Below are positions 1-11,797 of a stretch of 64,000 nucleotides of DNA, one piece after another. The notes under the pieces are model-generated. The model had not been told where the DNA came from. It did no database searches and saw nothing but the letters and a program-made list of their open reading frames with translations. Source of the DNA: Tethya wilhelma (lineage: Eukaryota; Porifera; Demospongiae; Tethyida; Tethyidae); contig CAXIPT010000001.1 in NCBI GenBank assembly GCA_964030475.1, forward strand, positions 27,095,015 through 27,159,014, given 5' to 3'. How positions within the stretch are numbered: the stretch's first letter is position 1; each line of letters starts with the position of its first letter. A program made the translations under genes and the position numbers.

Positions 1-600
1 GTACTGGTGAAGTGGTCGTGTCCGAAGCATGTGGAGTTCTTGCCAACCGCTTCTTGCGTTCTTCATTCTTACTGTGTTTTAGCTTGAACTTCCTTCTACC
101 CATAGTGAGTAGAGAAGTGACACCTTTATTGTGACAAAACAGACTTTTATAAGCATACAGCACAAGGAAGTCATGACAAGGGCATAAAACAAAGCTTGCA
201 GAATCAGAAAATATAATCAGAGTTGAATTTTGGTTAATATAAACAGAAAGCAAACTCAAAGTATCACTTTGACACCTCATTGTTTTCCACTCAAAACAGC
301 TCCAATTCAAAGGGGAAAAAACTACGTAGAGGCATTTTGCATTCTAAAAAGAAGCTAGCCACCCCAACATATGATCCTGATGTTGAATAGGACGCTAAAT
401 TTTCCCAAAAATGTACAGAATAGATCAAACCAGTTATGTCTACAAGTTTATATGTCCAAAACGGCTAACATTTAACATCTATAAACTAGATTATCATGAC
501 TGTATAACTTATTCTTAGATCTGTATTACAAGCCGCGTACCTTTCTCCTTTAGAGAAGCTCAGACAACTGACTTCAGTCTCTTGTTGGCGCCTCTTGATG
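1..600. other. No gene seen
   Basis: AT-rich sequence without a convincing reading frame, splice pattern or recognisable repeat. Confidence 0.5.
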
Positions 601-654
601 GTCCTTGGTCGAGTGTGAAAAACTATAACGTGCACGGCCCGCGTGGTAAACTAT

Positions 655-1990
655 TGGACTATAGGGCACGTGACCACCCGTTTCCAATCCCTTGGCGGAG
701 TATATTATCTATGACGAAATCAGTGTCCGGGTGGCTCTGCAGAGCAGCTTGCCAAGCTGGTAGGCTCAGTGGTGTTGTTATGGCTATCAGCTCGGGCGAT
801 AGGGTTGGGGGTTGGAGTGGACTGCATTCTTCCAAGGCTAGTAGATCAGGCATGTAAGGGTTCAGGACCGTGGGAGTATCTAAAGTTAATGCAGGTACAC
901 AGTGGTCATAAAGATGACTGGCCCTAATAGCTAGAGGGCTGAGTGATGACTGCCCGCTGGTTGGTCGAGCGAGCTAAAAAGGTGAGCCCAACCCCCCATT
1001 CTGCTTGAGCTAGCTGCAAACGTTTGCATGTGCAAAACATTTTTTTAAAAAATAATTATATCCGAACTCTTAACATCATGTGAGCAGTTTATGATAAACA
1101 GCTTATAGTGGACATAATCATGAACCGTCAGCAAGAGGTAACAGTGGGCTATTCAGCTTCTCTTGTCGTATAGCATGCACAGAGTGAGGCACCGCCGTCG
1201 GCACCCCTGGAAGCGTTCGACGACCCCACTCCCGCACCCAGCTCCAGTGTCTAGCACACGGAAACACTTCGATTTAGGGTGCTGTCCGAAACACAGTTGA
1301 CATACGTGTTTGTATTTACACGTTGCTCCAAATTTGCAATCCCCATTGTATCTGTTGTACTTCAGGCAAACCTGGGCTCTCTGTTAGCGGGCCTACCTGG
1401 CCTTGGAGGTACTGTGGGTATATAAGGGTGGGAAAGCCTCCTCTGTGCCCCCACTGTTTGTTGACTTCCACTGTAGAGGGGACAATCTGCCATGTCATGG
1501 TCTAAGGACACACATGACTCACACCATGAAGCTGACTTCGCCCAAGCTGTAAATGATCTGGAGTACAGACTTGGCTCTAGCTTGGACCATGCAATCCCTC
1601 TGGTCTTGGGCTGCCATCAATCGTCTGTAGTTAGCATCGTACACCACCCATGATGGCCACCGAAACTGTTTGCTTGCCTGGATGATTTCCCTCATGTAAG
1701 ACAGTAGCTCCGGGCCATGCTGAGGCTACTTCACTAACAGCACACTGGTAAAGCACTCGGACCAGGTCACAATGTCACATGGAATCAGCTTCTTGAGGCA
1801 CTGTAGAACAAGGATGTGAGGTGGCAAGGAGTCCTGGCGGCAGTTCGTTGAAGTCCACATACTTCCATGCCTGGATCTTCTCAATCAACTTCAGGGAAAG
1901 TGGGGGAATTCCTCTTCCCAAGGACGTCTCGGCTAGTCCATACAGCACCCTCTGCAGCTTTCAGCTTATACGCCTCCAGTAGCTGGCACG
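655..1990 (-). pseudogene. Decayed DIRS/Ngaro-like retroelement (gag, then RT start)
   Basis: Reading from 1990 down, three gag blocks appear. At about 1920-1820 are LG-GIPPLSLKLIEKI and KYVDFNELPPG. At about 1700-1530 is FRWPSWVVYDANYRR followed by an alanine and glutamine rich helix. At 1357-1258 is a CCCH-type finger, CKFGATCKYKH, then CQLC and HPKSKC. These are the conserved blocks of gag-like proteins of DIRS-class, tyrosine-recombinase retrotransposons. About 400 bases further on, 853-659 encodes LPAWQAALQSHPDTDFV and ILRQGIGNG, matching the segment just ahead of the RT in the same elements. Stops and frame changes separate the blocks, and neither recombinase nor split repeats are visible. 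The family is firm from motif order; the exact clade is inferred. Confidence 0.75.
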
Positions 1991-2207
1991 ATGCTAGGCC
2001 CAGATAAATTTTGCTGGCATTTTTTTGAGCAAAATAGGTAACTGATAGCATTGAGCATTTTTCTGGAAAAATAGGTACAGCTCAGTCAAGCAGGAATTTT
2101 AAACGATTTCAAATTGCATGCAAAAATACTACCTTATACTGAGCATGCTCAGTGTGTAAATCTGACCACGTGTAGTAGGCCTAAAAGGCTTCATTTAGAA
2201 AGTCAGT
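1991..2207. other. Spacer before the hAT transposase
   Basis: No ORF or clear hAT terminal repeat recognised here; it may contain the 5' end of the hAT element. Confidence 0.4.
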
Positions 2208-5200
2208 ATGACCTCTGGTTTTGAGGTAGATTTAGCAAGTGATAGCGCCAGCTCTACAGGGGAGGCTAGTTTCCATACGACTTCAGAATCAACCACAGAG
2301 TCTACTGCAGCTTGCTCGAGTACTAGGTCATTACTAGACGTACTTAAATATCCAAAACCGTCTGAATTGGCAAGAAAGAGAAAGGTGCAAAGTAATCCAC
2401 CACCAGTTGGTACAAAAAGAAGTAAAGGAGCGTTACTGAAGACTAATCCAAAGAACATCTCACCTTCTGATCGGATAAGAGAATTCCCTAGTGTGTGCTT
2501 TAAAGTAAGCAACAAGAATCTTTTCTGTATAGTGCAACTCAGCATAAACTTCCAAAATACTACCTCCCATTTAATTTATCATAAGTCTGTTATAATACAT
2601 ATTTGTTCATCCAAACTTTGTAATGATACTCTAGAGGGGTTAAGGAAAAAAGTGGGCGGGTCCATTTTCATGAATATGATTAACCTTTGACCTACACTGT
2701 TTTAATTAAAAATCACAACATCTGTAACTACTACCTAACCATACACTTCTAGAACTTCATTTCCTATATGAATATTGTTCATGTTTAAACACAACTTTCT
2801 GAGAAAAAAAATTTGTAATAATGGGTATTGAATTGTAAAGAAGAGCAATAATCACATTTTGCCGTTATTTCCGTACCATTCTAAGATTGCTAACTAGACA
2901 CACAAGATACAGTTTTAAGTGCTCAAATTCAAGCAAATGTAAGTTAAATGATAGTAAAACAACTTTGAGAAAAGAAATTTTGAAATCACATCTTCTGAAG
3001 GAAGAAAATGTTGTTTTAACAAGGGGCGTGGCCAATAATTATTGTGAATTCTTCTTTTAAGACTTTAAGGCAATCCAACATTCTTCTTCCATGTTTTAAG
3101 CATTTCAAATAGTAATACATTAAGTGTCTGATTCTTCTAAATTTTCCTGAACACTTTTCATTGTCAGTGAGTCATACGCAGATGGATAATTCACCAAAAG
3201 ACGGTAAAAATGTAATTACATCGAGCCAACACTCACATCCTTAACTGTGCTCAAATTCTCTCCATTTGATTAAGTTTATGGTGCTATTTAGGTAGAAACA
3301 CACATATATCACTGTTTTCTAGCAGCAAATACTCAAATACACTCTTCTTAAGCAAGTGCTTGACGAGGTATGGTTGTCTCCTTCACAGACTTTAGAACGT
3401 AGCCTGGCGAGAGATTCTCATCCATCCTTATCAAGAATTTCAGTCACAAATAAAGGCACAATGCCTGCAATACTGTTTGAGCAGTTGATATCTCAGTATA
3501 TTCAGCTTTGTAGACATTCATTGCTTCATATTAGTCTGTAGTGGGGGGTTATTGAGATTTCTGAGGATAATCCAGCTTTTGACTCACTTAATCACTGGTT
3601 TTTCAACTTTTCTTTAGCAACAGAATCTTCTCCAGAGTTTTATCTTTATCTTTAACAGTTGAAGAGCATCAAGAAACATAAAGAATTGCTGGAAAAAAGC
3701 TTAGAACATTGCTAATGCACACATACGCAAAAAATTGCAAAATGCGTTGCTACAGCAACGTGATGTCATTCGTGGTCAGAGTGACAACGTAATTGCATCA
3801 TCACCCATAAAAATTTGTAAAAATATGCGGGCAACATAAAAAAACAGTCTGGCTAACTGCTAGAGTTAAACAAATGCGATTTTTGCATTCTACGTGCAAA
3901 GCGCATTCAAATGATATGCAGTTTTATGCATAGATTTTGAAGACTCGCAAAATAATTTTTTGGAAGTTTATGCTGAGGTGCCCTATACAGCCTGCAGAGA
4001 AGAACTGTCTTGTAAAAAAAGCTCAATAGACTCACATATAAAATCCAAAAAGCATGAAAAGGGGAAAAGTAGATTGAAACAAAAAGAAGCCATGGAAATT
4101 GATATACAAGTCATATGATGCTGAGCACCATCCCATAGGTGAATCCTTGCCCGGCTCAGTGAGAGTATACAGAGTGAGAGTTTTGGTTGCACTGTTAAAG
4201 GCAGGTGTGCCAATAGCAAAGATAGATTGTTTTCGAGATTTGTTGGAAGAAAATGCATATGCACTACAAGTGTTCCGAATATGAGGCAACTTTTGCCATT
4301 TGTTTTAAGCCAAGAACTTAAGCGGCTGAAGGAAGCAATTGAGCACAAACATGTTTCGATTGTCTTCGACGGAACAACACACGTCTGTGAGGCCATGGTG
4401 ATCGTACTAAGGTATCTCAGTGATGACTGGGTCATCAAGCAAGAATAATGCTCTTAGCCAAGAGCATGAGTGGTGAAGAAGTTGCCAGGCAGATAATCAT
4501 GGTTCTTTCCACTGAGTTGGGTATTTCTTCAAATCTTGTGATAGGAGCAATGCACGACAGAGCGTCTGTAAATGAAGTGGCTATGAGAACAGTAAAAGTC
4601 GTCTATAACAAGCTTCTTGACATTGGTTGTTTTTCCCACACATTAGATCGCGTTGGTGAAAACCTGAACACACCACTCCTTGACAGTTTCTTCAAAGCTT
4701 GGATTGGCATGTTTACACGCAGTCCCAAAACTGGAAATCACTGACCGGTTTACCTCCACCTTCGTATTCTGCAACAAGGTGGTGGAGTCGCTTTGAAGTT
4801 CTCAACAAGCTGCTCTGCACATTTGGAGATGTCCCAGCTTTGTTAGAAAATGAAGATATATCTCCTGCATACTCGAGCAAAATACGCTCGCTTCTTGGTG
4901 ATCCTGGTACATGTAGAAAGATAAAGATGGAGCTGGCAGCTACAATTGACACAATGGAGCCATTTGTCAAGGCGACATATGACTTGGAAGGTGATGGTTT
5001 TCTTGCTATACACACATATGAACGATTGACTGCTCTCTTCACTGCAATTACCTCAAATCATATGCCTAATTTAAAGGCTGTTGCAGCTAATGAAGCCAAA
5101 GGAAGTGCTACACATGAGCTACAACTCTTAAACTATGCAAAGTCATGTGTTGAGCCAGCTTTTTCATATTTTGTGAGAAAATTCGAGCAAGATCTCAAGC

Positions 5201-5570
5201 CTGCAATGGCAGCTTTTAGAGCTGCCCGCTTTTTTTCTCCTTCCAAAATCAATCAAATCAGACCTAGTGTCAATGACCTCAGTGAACTTCAACATTTCCC
5301 CTTTTTGGAAACAGTAATGATTGAAGATCTCAAGAAAGATTTGCCTGATTACTTGTCTGTTGCCGAAGATGTATCTCCACAGATTGATCCCTTAATGTGG
5401 TGGAAGTCACATGAATACCGACTCCCTCATTGGTCTAAAGCTTGCCGAATGGTAGTTCTTGTTCAGCCGTCGTCAGCAGCTGCTGAGCGCGTGTTTTCGA
5501 TACTCTCTAACACTTCCAAGAATCTGACTATATTGAACTCTCCGTTATGCTGCAGTATAACAATCATTAA
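2208..5570 (+). pseudogene. hAT-superfamily transposase with N-terminal BED finger, disrupted
   Basis: The protein starts at the ATG at 2208 with an acidic, Ser/Thr-rich tail, then DVLKYPKPSELARKRKV and a BED finger starting FKVSNKNLFC at 2525. An inserted element (2530-3985) splits the finger; at 3988 it resumes as TAC, CKKSSIDSHIKSKKH. The transposase core follows: YRVRVLVALLKAGVP, VSIVFDGTTH (4350), MHDRASVNEVAM (4550), DIGCFSHTLDRVGE, YSATRWWSRFEV (4765), DIDPLMWWK-like DPLMWWKSHEYRLPHW (5390), and the C-terminal hAT dimerisation motif SSAAAERVFSILS (5475). The end is in the next frame, DYIELSVMLQYNNH, with stop 5568-5570. Frameshifts lie near 4105, 4270, 4445, 4735 and 5520. Length and order fit a roughly 650-residue hAT transposase of the type common in cnidarians and sponges. 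It would act in the nucleus on its own terminal repeats; this copy cannot. Confidence 0.9.
2530..3985. mobile_element. Non-autonomous TA-target TIR element inside the BED finger
   Basis: The ends are inverted repeats of about 28 bases: TAGTGCAACTCAGCATAAAC at 2530 and its near-complement ending 3985. TA flanks both ends (2528-2529 and 3986-3987). Removing the element with one TA joins LFC to TACREE and restores the finger, which fixes both boundaries. The TA duplication is typical of Tc1/mariner-like elements. The interior shows no transposase. Confidence 0.85.
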
Positions 5571-5640
5571 TAACTGTTTCTATATCTCTGTATATTGTAT
5601 GTTATTTTTAAGTTATTGTATTAAAATTTTTGCTAAATAT

Positions 5641-5876
5641 TCCCAGTACGGTAGTACTGGGTTAACGCAAACAAGATGGAATGGCTGTTAGAGTGTAAGG
5701 AATTCTTCCTGTGGGCAAAATGAGAGACTCAATAAGGAGATTGTTAAATGCAGCCCATACAGGAAGAATTCTACACACTCTAACAGCCATTCCATCTTGT
5801 TTGCGTTCTTTTTACGATTTAACCATTCCTGTGTCTCATTACATTTCCAATGTTTTTTATACTTGTACCAACATAA
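5641..5876 (-). mobile_element. HF element, minimal copy (hairpin end plus foldback end only)
   Basis: TCCCAGTACGGTAGTACTGGG (5641-5661) is joined directly to a foldback of about 215 bp that ends ACTTGT at 5876. Longer HF copies in this window have 600-800 bp between these two termini. The arms contain GCAAACAAGATGGAATGGCT and its complement around a TGCATTTAACAATCTCC centre. The strand given assumes foldback-to-hairpin is forward. Confidence 0.8.
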
Positions 5877-5929
5877 TAATGACCATTGTACTGTGTAATG
5901 ACTCTGCCAATGAGTCTTAAAGTACTAAC

Positions 5930-6871
5930 CTGCACATCATTTGGTACAAAAACAACGTTACTCCCTTTGAAGACTTGTCAGGTAGAGCCAGGGCTTCTGG
6001 CCACTTTGAGAAATAGTCAACCAGAGTTATGATGTATTTGTTACCTCTTGGTGTCTGGGGTAGTGGACCGATCAAATCAATGCCAACCTGTAATTGCATT
6101 TTGCATTTGTGAATTTAGTACTCCAACAAGAGTAGCAGGAAATATCCAAAATATTAATTTTTTATGGCTTTATACTAGCATTTAGTTGCCATTAATTTTG
6201 CCAATGTCCTAATGCTCATTGCATTGTGCATTAAAATTTAAAAAGTTATGATTCTTTGAAAATAGTTATTAAGCAGAACACACTAAATTGGCATGAAAAA
6301 ATCTCACCATTTTCCATACTTTTGGCTCAACTTTAATAGGATGTAGAGGTGCTGATACTTTTGAGAATCTTGCTCCATCATTTGTTCGCTGGCAAACATC
6401 GCAATACTTTAAAAACTGTCGTACATGTTGAGACATCTCAGGCCAGTAGAAACGAGATGAAATCTTTTCCAGTGTTTTATCACGTCCCAAGTGACCACCT
6501 ACATGTTTTACATTAAGGTGCATCAGTGATTCTACACATATACTTCTCAGGCTCCCTGAGATTGGAATGTAGCTATACATGTATGACATAAACTTTTGTC
6601 ACTTACCATGGCTACTAGAGTGACAATTTTCAATAATTGTCTTCCTCTCCTTTTCTGTCCTAACTACCACCTTCCAGTCTCAAGAATCAGATGCCTTACT
6701 CCTTTTTATTGAAGAATATAGCAGCATTCCATCTTTAACGGAGAAATGACCATTACACCTTCTGCGGATGACACGACGCTGATTCTTGGACGAGTCAACA
6801 GGATACTGTTGTTTTGATAAATAATTGAAAAGCTGATCATAGTCAGTCTTGGTAATATGAGCGACAGGCAT
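5930..6871 (-). pseudogene. Integrase-domain protein (gypsy-integrase/KRBA2-like), three exons, truncated
   Basis: Exon A (6871-6607) starts MPVAHITKTDYD, has the linker PVDSSKNQRRVIRRR and KDGMLLY, one in-frame TGA after KASDS, and ends CHSSSHG. Exon B (6498-6308) is the integrase zinc-binding region: GHLGRDKT, RFYWPEM, YCDVCQRTN, then PLHPIKVEPKVWKM. Exon C (6087-5930) opens the catalytic core with VGIDLIGPLPQTPRGNKYI, DYFSKWPEA (first catalytic Asp) and LYQMMCR. Introns are 108 bp (6499-6606) and 220 bp (6088-6307) with donors GTAAGT and GTGAGA and AG acceptors; a further donor GTTAGT follows exon C. The rest of the core is missing below 5930, beside an HF copy. The domain order matches animal integrase genes derived from gypsy elements. 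Either a domesticated relative or an intron-bearing TE is possible; the stop argues this copy is dead. Confidence 0.8.
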
Positions 6872-7076
6872 CCTGAAGCTCTCATATCAGTGAGTCTAGA
6901 ATAGCTACAAACTTTGTGCTAACAAGAATAGATGAGCCTACTTGTTCACACATGGAGCTCGGTCTTCGTTGACACCTTGAAATCTACTGACCATGCGCAA
7001 AACTGAGCAATTAGCCCCACCCTCTAATGCATTTCAAGTTGGCAAGGCTGCTTTTAAATCTTTGCTTCATTCATGC
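6872..7076. other. No gene seen
   Basis: Upstream flank of the integrase fragment; nothing recognised. Confidence 0.4.
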
Positions 7077-7173
7077 ATAGTGATAAATAGGAGGGGGGGG
7101 GGACACCTGGTCTTAGGGGGGACGCCTGCACCTAGGACCAGATGTCCGGGGGGACACGTGGTCCTGGGGGACA

Positions 7174-7972
7174 CAGTGGCGGATCTAGGATTTTTGAAAG
7201 GGGGTTTCTAACCAGAGGAGGTTCCGCAGGGTCAAAAGGTCAAGCTTAATTCCGTCGTTAATTGCATTCCTTTCTCCGTCCGAGTTAGTTTCTACTGGCC
7301 CTCTAATAGCTGTCTGCTATTGCTGCAGTCTTGGAAGCACTTAGATGGCAAAGGTAAGATGTTAAAAAAGCCTCAAATGACTTGAGAGCGCGGCTAGACC
7401 GGCCAATAACAAGATAAAGGTCAAAGGTCATGCGTATGCCGTCTCTGGACGAATCTTTTGAAGGGCGCGATAGTTTAAAACAAGCATAAAGACGGTAGAA
7501 ATTGTGTAGGCTTGTTTTCAGCCCTGTAAGCTAGGGGCGCAATGGTAAACTCATTCAGAAATACATTATATATGGCGCACGTGATACTAATAACTTGACC
7601 CGTTGACCCTGCGGAACCTCCTCTGGTTTCTAACAATAGTGCGTGCGAAGCGCGCGAAAAATTTTGGAGTAGCCACGCCCACTTTTGCTAAAACATGCCC
7701 ATTTTACGCGTACAGCCCCACCCATTTTCCACCTGCATGAACTTTGCACTTTACCACGAGCGTCGATCGCGCTAGTGAGCTGACTAGCTAGCTGTTTTGT
7801 GCAAGTATCCAAGCTTTCTACTCGTATTTCTTGTTCTAAATTATCTCTCAAGACTCTCCAAGTAAATATTTTCTACTTGTAAGTTAGTTGTTTCTTGTAA
7901 AATATTATAAGCTGGCCTGGCCAAAAGGGGGTTTCCACGGAAACTATGGAAACCCCTCTGGATCCGCCACTG
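7174..7972. mobile_element. hAT-type MITE
   Basis: It begins CAGTGGCGGATCTAGGATTT and ends in CCTCTGGATCCGCCACTG. CAGTGGCGGATC is a classic hAT terminus. GGGACAC lies directly outside both ends, but the G-rich host makes an exact 8-bp duplication hard to call. It carries no transposase and hosts a second MITE. Confidence 0.75.
7213..7625. mobile_element. MITE with 9-bp target duplication (Mutator-like)
   Basis: Terminal repeats CAGAGGAGGTTCCGCAGGGT and the complement are flanked by GTTTCTAAC on both sides (7204-7212, 7626-7634). A 9-bp duplication fits Mutator-like elements best. It sits inside the hAT-type MITE. Confidence 0.75.
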
Positions 7973-7992
7973 GGACACGTAGTCCTGTGACA

Positions 7993-8182
7993 ACGGTCTA
8001 TATCTCTGCAACAGAAGCAGCTCCACTCCTCAAATTTTGCATGGAGCATGCTGAGATGTAGCACAATGCACCCGTGCAGTAAAAAAAATTTTGCGCAAAA
8101 ACGCGAAATAAACTAAAACCGCATTTTACTCTAAAACAATAATTTCCCAAACGTCCGGTTTTCCCTTGGACCCTCACATATA
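7993..8182. repeat. Fragment of the GGCTC-ended repeat, copy 1
   Basis: Nearly identical to 22574-22754: both run from TATCTCTGCAACAGAAGCAG to AAACGTCCGGTTTTCCCTTGG or a close variant. It is the right end of the element described at 21865-22754. Confidence 0.7.
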
Positions 8183-8368
8183 AAAGGTGGGTCTTAACTT
8201 CAGTGTCCCCAGCATCAATGTGATTCTCACACAACACAGTGTACTAAGTGTATGTAGTAGTTCTGAAAAGTAAATTAAAACATCTTACAATGAATTCGAA
8301 GTGATGTAGAGTTTCATTACCTTTCATTTAGAAACTGATGCATATGTTGTCGAAGCACTTCATATGTA
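8183..8368. other. No gene seen
   Basis: Short AT-rich spacer. Confidence 0.4.
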
Positions 8369-9335
8369 ACAAGTAAAAAAAAACATTGGCAATGTAATGA
8401 GACACAGGAATGGCTTAATCGTAAAAAGAATGCAAACAAGATGGAATGGCTGTTAGAGTGTGTGCAGAATTCTTCCTGTATGGGCTGCATTTAACAATCT
8501 CCTTATTGAGTCTCTCATTTTGCCCACAGGAAGAATTCCTTACACACACTAACAGCCATTCCATCTTGTTTGCATTCTTTTACGATTTAGCCATTCCTGT
8601 GTCTCACAAGTAAAAAAAAACATTGGAAATGTATTGAGACATAGGAATGGCCAAATCGTAAAAAGAAAGCAAACAAGATGGAATGGCTGTTTGAGTGTGT
8701 GCAGAATTGTTCCTGTGTGGGCTGCATGTAGTACTCTTTTCCATGTTGAGTCCCTCATGTTGCCCATAGGAATAATTCTTTACACACTCAAACAGCCATT
8801 CCATTTTGTTTGCTTTCTTTTTGCGATTTGGCCATTCCTATGTCTCAATATATTTCCAATGTTTTTTTTACTCATTTTTCATAATTCTCCGAATCACATT
8901 TGAGTTTGTGTGTATATGGTAGTTACTTGTACACTATCAGCATGGAAATTATAGCTTATGTAATATAATATTATGCTATCAGCATGGCAGTATTAAAGTT
9001 TCGGCAGCATCATCAGCCTCAGGAGGCTGGGCTGTTTCTTACTCGCTTTTCTCGTCTTCTCATAGTGACAACTATATATAAGTGCAACTAAGTATTCACC
9101 TCATGAACATTGAAGACTGAAATGTTACCGAGAGTTTAGCACAACCAGAAATCTTCAGGTAAAGCAGGAGGCCACAAATATTCTGATTCCAAATAACGCA
9201 CACTTGTCTATCTGGAAAAGGTGTTCGTTTTGCAGTTTCAAGTAGCTTATGAATTATGCATGAGTGTAGAAATGAATGGTGGCTATACAGAGAAGGCGCT
9301 TTTTCCCTTGTATCTAGCGACTCAATGAGAGCACC
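8369..9335 (+). mobile_element. HF element, two foldbacks in a row plus partial body
   Basis: A first foldback (8369-8605) is cut short in its right arm and runs into a second, diverged one (8606-8872). The body continues through CACATTTGAGTTTGTGTG and ATTCCAAATAACGCACAC (9183) to the CTCAATGAGAG block near 9335. The hairpin terminus is missing. The middle module (CAGCCTCAGGAGGCTGGGC) is shared with 43164-43370 and differs from the two other HF types. Confidence 0.7.
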
Positions 9336-9519
9336 TGCTTCTCATAAGATTTTCAGGATATATACTGATAAAAAGAAAGTCATATGACAAGGCATATACT
9401 GACCAATATGTGGTCTATAGGACAAACGGTAAGGGGTCACCAGAGTAATAAACTAGAAGAAGCAGCATCTATGCCAGACACTGGCTACAGTGGCTAGAGC
9501 TTACCTCAACTGTAGCAAT
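9336..9519. other. No gene seen
   Basis: Spacer before the KDZ gene; nothing recognised. Confidence 0.4.
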
Positions 9520-9594
9520 GGCATCCAGAAAGAGGAAAAACATCATTCCTTTGAATATAGTTCGCAGTAGTGACCCAGGAAGCAAGAGGAATGC

Positions 9595-11754
9595 ATGGCT
9601 ACTAAAGAAATAATTGTAACTGTATCCTTATCAAGCCATGCCACTCAACATGCAAAAGCCAGTACTGGTTCTGATCACAGCCACTTGACACTGGATGAAG
9701 CTACCTTTGATGACACTGGTGTTGGAAGTATAGGAGGTTATGACTCTGATACAGACTTGGTACTCCATGAGCAGCCAGCTAAGCGTCAAGCGAAACAGAG
9801 CCAAAAATGGAAAGAGTGCATACCAATGGCTTTTGCTGCATTTGTTGAAGAGTCAGTTTTGAAGCAGAATGTTGTGTGTGATGAAGAAGCTGTTGTAAGA
9901 TGCCAGCAGTGTGGTCCACACGTTTTTTATTGCCTACAATGTGGTGTAAATGTACATTCCGACTGCAACTATCATCACCACCCTGAAGTATGGAAGGTAC
10001 GATTATAAAAGTTATGTTATTACTACATTCTGATAGTTTTTAAAATTGTGCTCATTTACTTATCATTGCTATTATTGTCTGATTACAGGATCATGAGTGC
10101 GTGTTTTATCAACTGGAGCTACCTGTTCCAAGTCTTCAAACCCATGTCTGTGAAAGGAATCAGCATACTAGAGCTGTTACGTGCTTCCACATAGATGGTA
10201 ATTTTAATATTGGTGGACATACATTGTCGTGATATATCATATACAGCACTTAAAATCCAGGAATTCCAAGGAAGATGAACATATTATTTTGCCATTGTGA
10301 ACCAGATGTTGTGACTCTAACTCGACTGAATTACTGGCCAGCAACTCCCAGTCGTCCAAGCATAGCATTTTCATTTTCATTGTTTCACTGGTTGCAGGCG
10401 CTGCTATTAGAGTGTCAAGTGCCAGTACAGAATTTCTGTAGTGCCCTCAAATACATTATAACTACTAAGTACAACAAGGTATTCAATTTGATCCTGTGTT
10501 TGGTCCTTAATTTGATCTCAAATTTATGCAAACAGATGCCATGCAATATATACCCAGTGCTTATTGAAGCATTTGAAGAATACAGGTAAAAACCATATAT
10601 TCTCTAATAAGATTGTAAGTATTCCTTTTAGAGCATTGAAAGAACGTGTATATCTGCTAGAGGGTATATGTGATGTCAAGCAAGAAGATGTTGTATGTCC
10701 AGCTTGCCCAAAGGTATAACTTTTGGTGAAATGTAAATTATGGTATTATTAGGATAGAATGACTGCTACAGGATGAAGGGACAAAAGTAACAATTGCCAT
10801 TGACGCAAATTTTGGTCTCTGCCGAAAGAAATCTTCAGGGCAAAGCTACTATAGCCCTCGAATTCAAAATTCAATGTTTGTCAACCAGCCAGGTGTTGAT
10901 CACTATGTTGACAACTATTCTGTCAAGGCTAAGACTTCAAATGTAAGTCATTGAGTATACTGGTAGATGCTGATTGAGCTATTTATTATGTTGCAGTGTT
11001 TCACTATTGGATATTCACACAGGCATGTAACAACTTTTTAGCTGGTCATATGCTTAGGTCAAAGTCACGATATGCTGCTCTTGATGAGACAGCTGTTATG
11101 GGAGCGGCCTGTAGACATGAACATCCAGTGCCCTGTTTTCTAAGTTTACGACATGGAGAAAGGTTTGTTTCCAATAACAAAGTGTTATGATTTATTCATT
11201 GCTACAAAGTTAAATTTACAGGATTGCTTATTCTGTGTATATGTGTGAGGTTTTGAGAGAACAGCACCCGAAGCAAAAAATTCAACTGATGTATGACATA
11301 GCATGCAGCCTTGAGAAGCACTTAAAAGGTATTATTCCTCATTTAATATCTTTTATTAGCTATAATTTTTCATTTAATGTTAGGCTAACAGACGTGAAGA
11401 TTTGCTTGCAGATTTAGAGTTTGCAGTCCCAGTATTTCATGCATACGGGCATGAGTCTGCTTGTCAGGTATATGTATTTGTAACACAATATATATTATTA
11501 TCATGATAATATTCGTGGTTGATAGATCAAATACAATCCCAGAAATATTCTTGGCTTTGGAATGAGTGATGGAGAAGTGTGTGAGCGTCTGTGGTCATAT
11601 CTTAGGCGATTTGCAGCGATGACAAAGGAAATGCACCCTTCACACAGAGTCAACATACTAAATGATGCTTTACATCATGGTCAAAAGTCAGCAAAAAATC
11701 TTGGTAAGTTATAGATCAGATAATGTGTACATCCTGGATGAGTATTAATTTTTC

Positions 11755-11797
<43 letters not shown>

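Larger units (their letters stand above)
7077..7991. repeat. G-rich repeat ending TCCTGTGACA, host of nested MITEs
   Basis: Runs of five to ten G alternate with GACAC-TGGTCCT motifs (7091-7170 and 7973-7991). The end TCCTGTGACA is shared with the element at 53635-54930, which has TGTCATAGGA at its other end, so the two are probably one family. A hAT-type MITE interrupts it. Confidence 0.5.

Noticed and set aside
2195..2545. 116-codon minus-strand ORF
   Set aside because: Antisense of the hAT N-terminus, which has clear family motifs.
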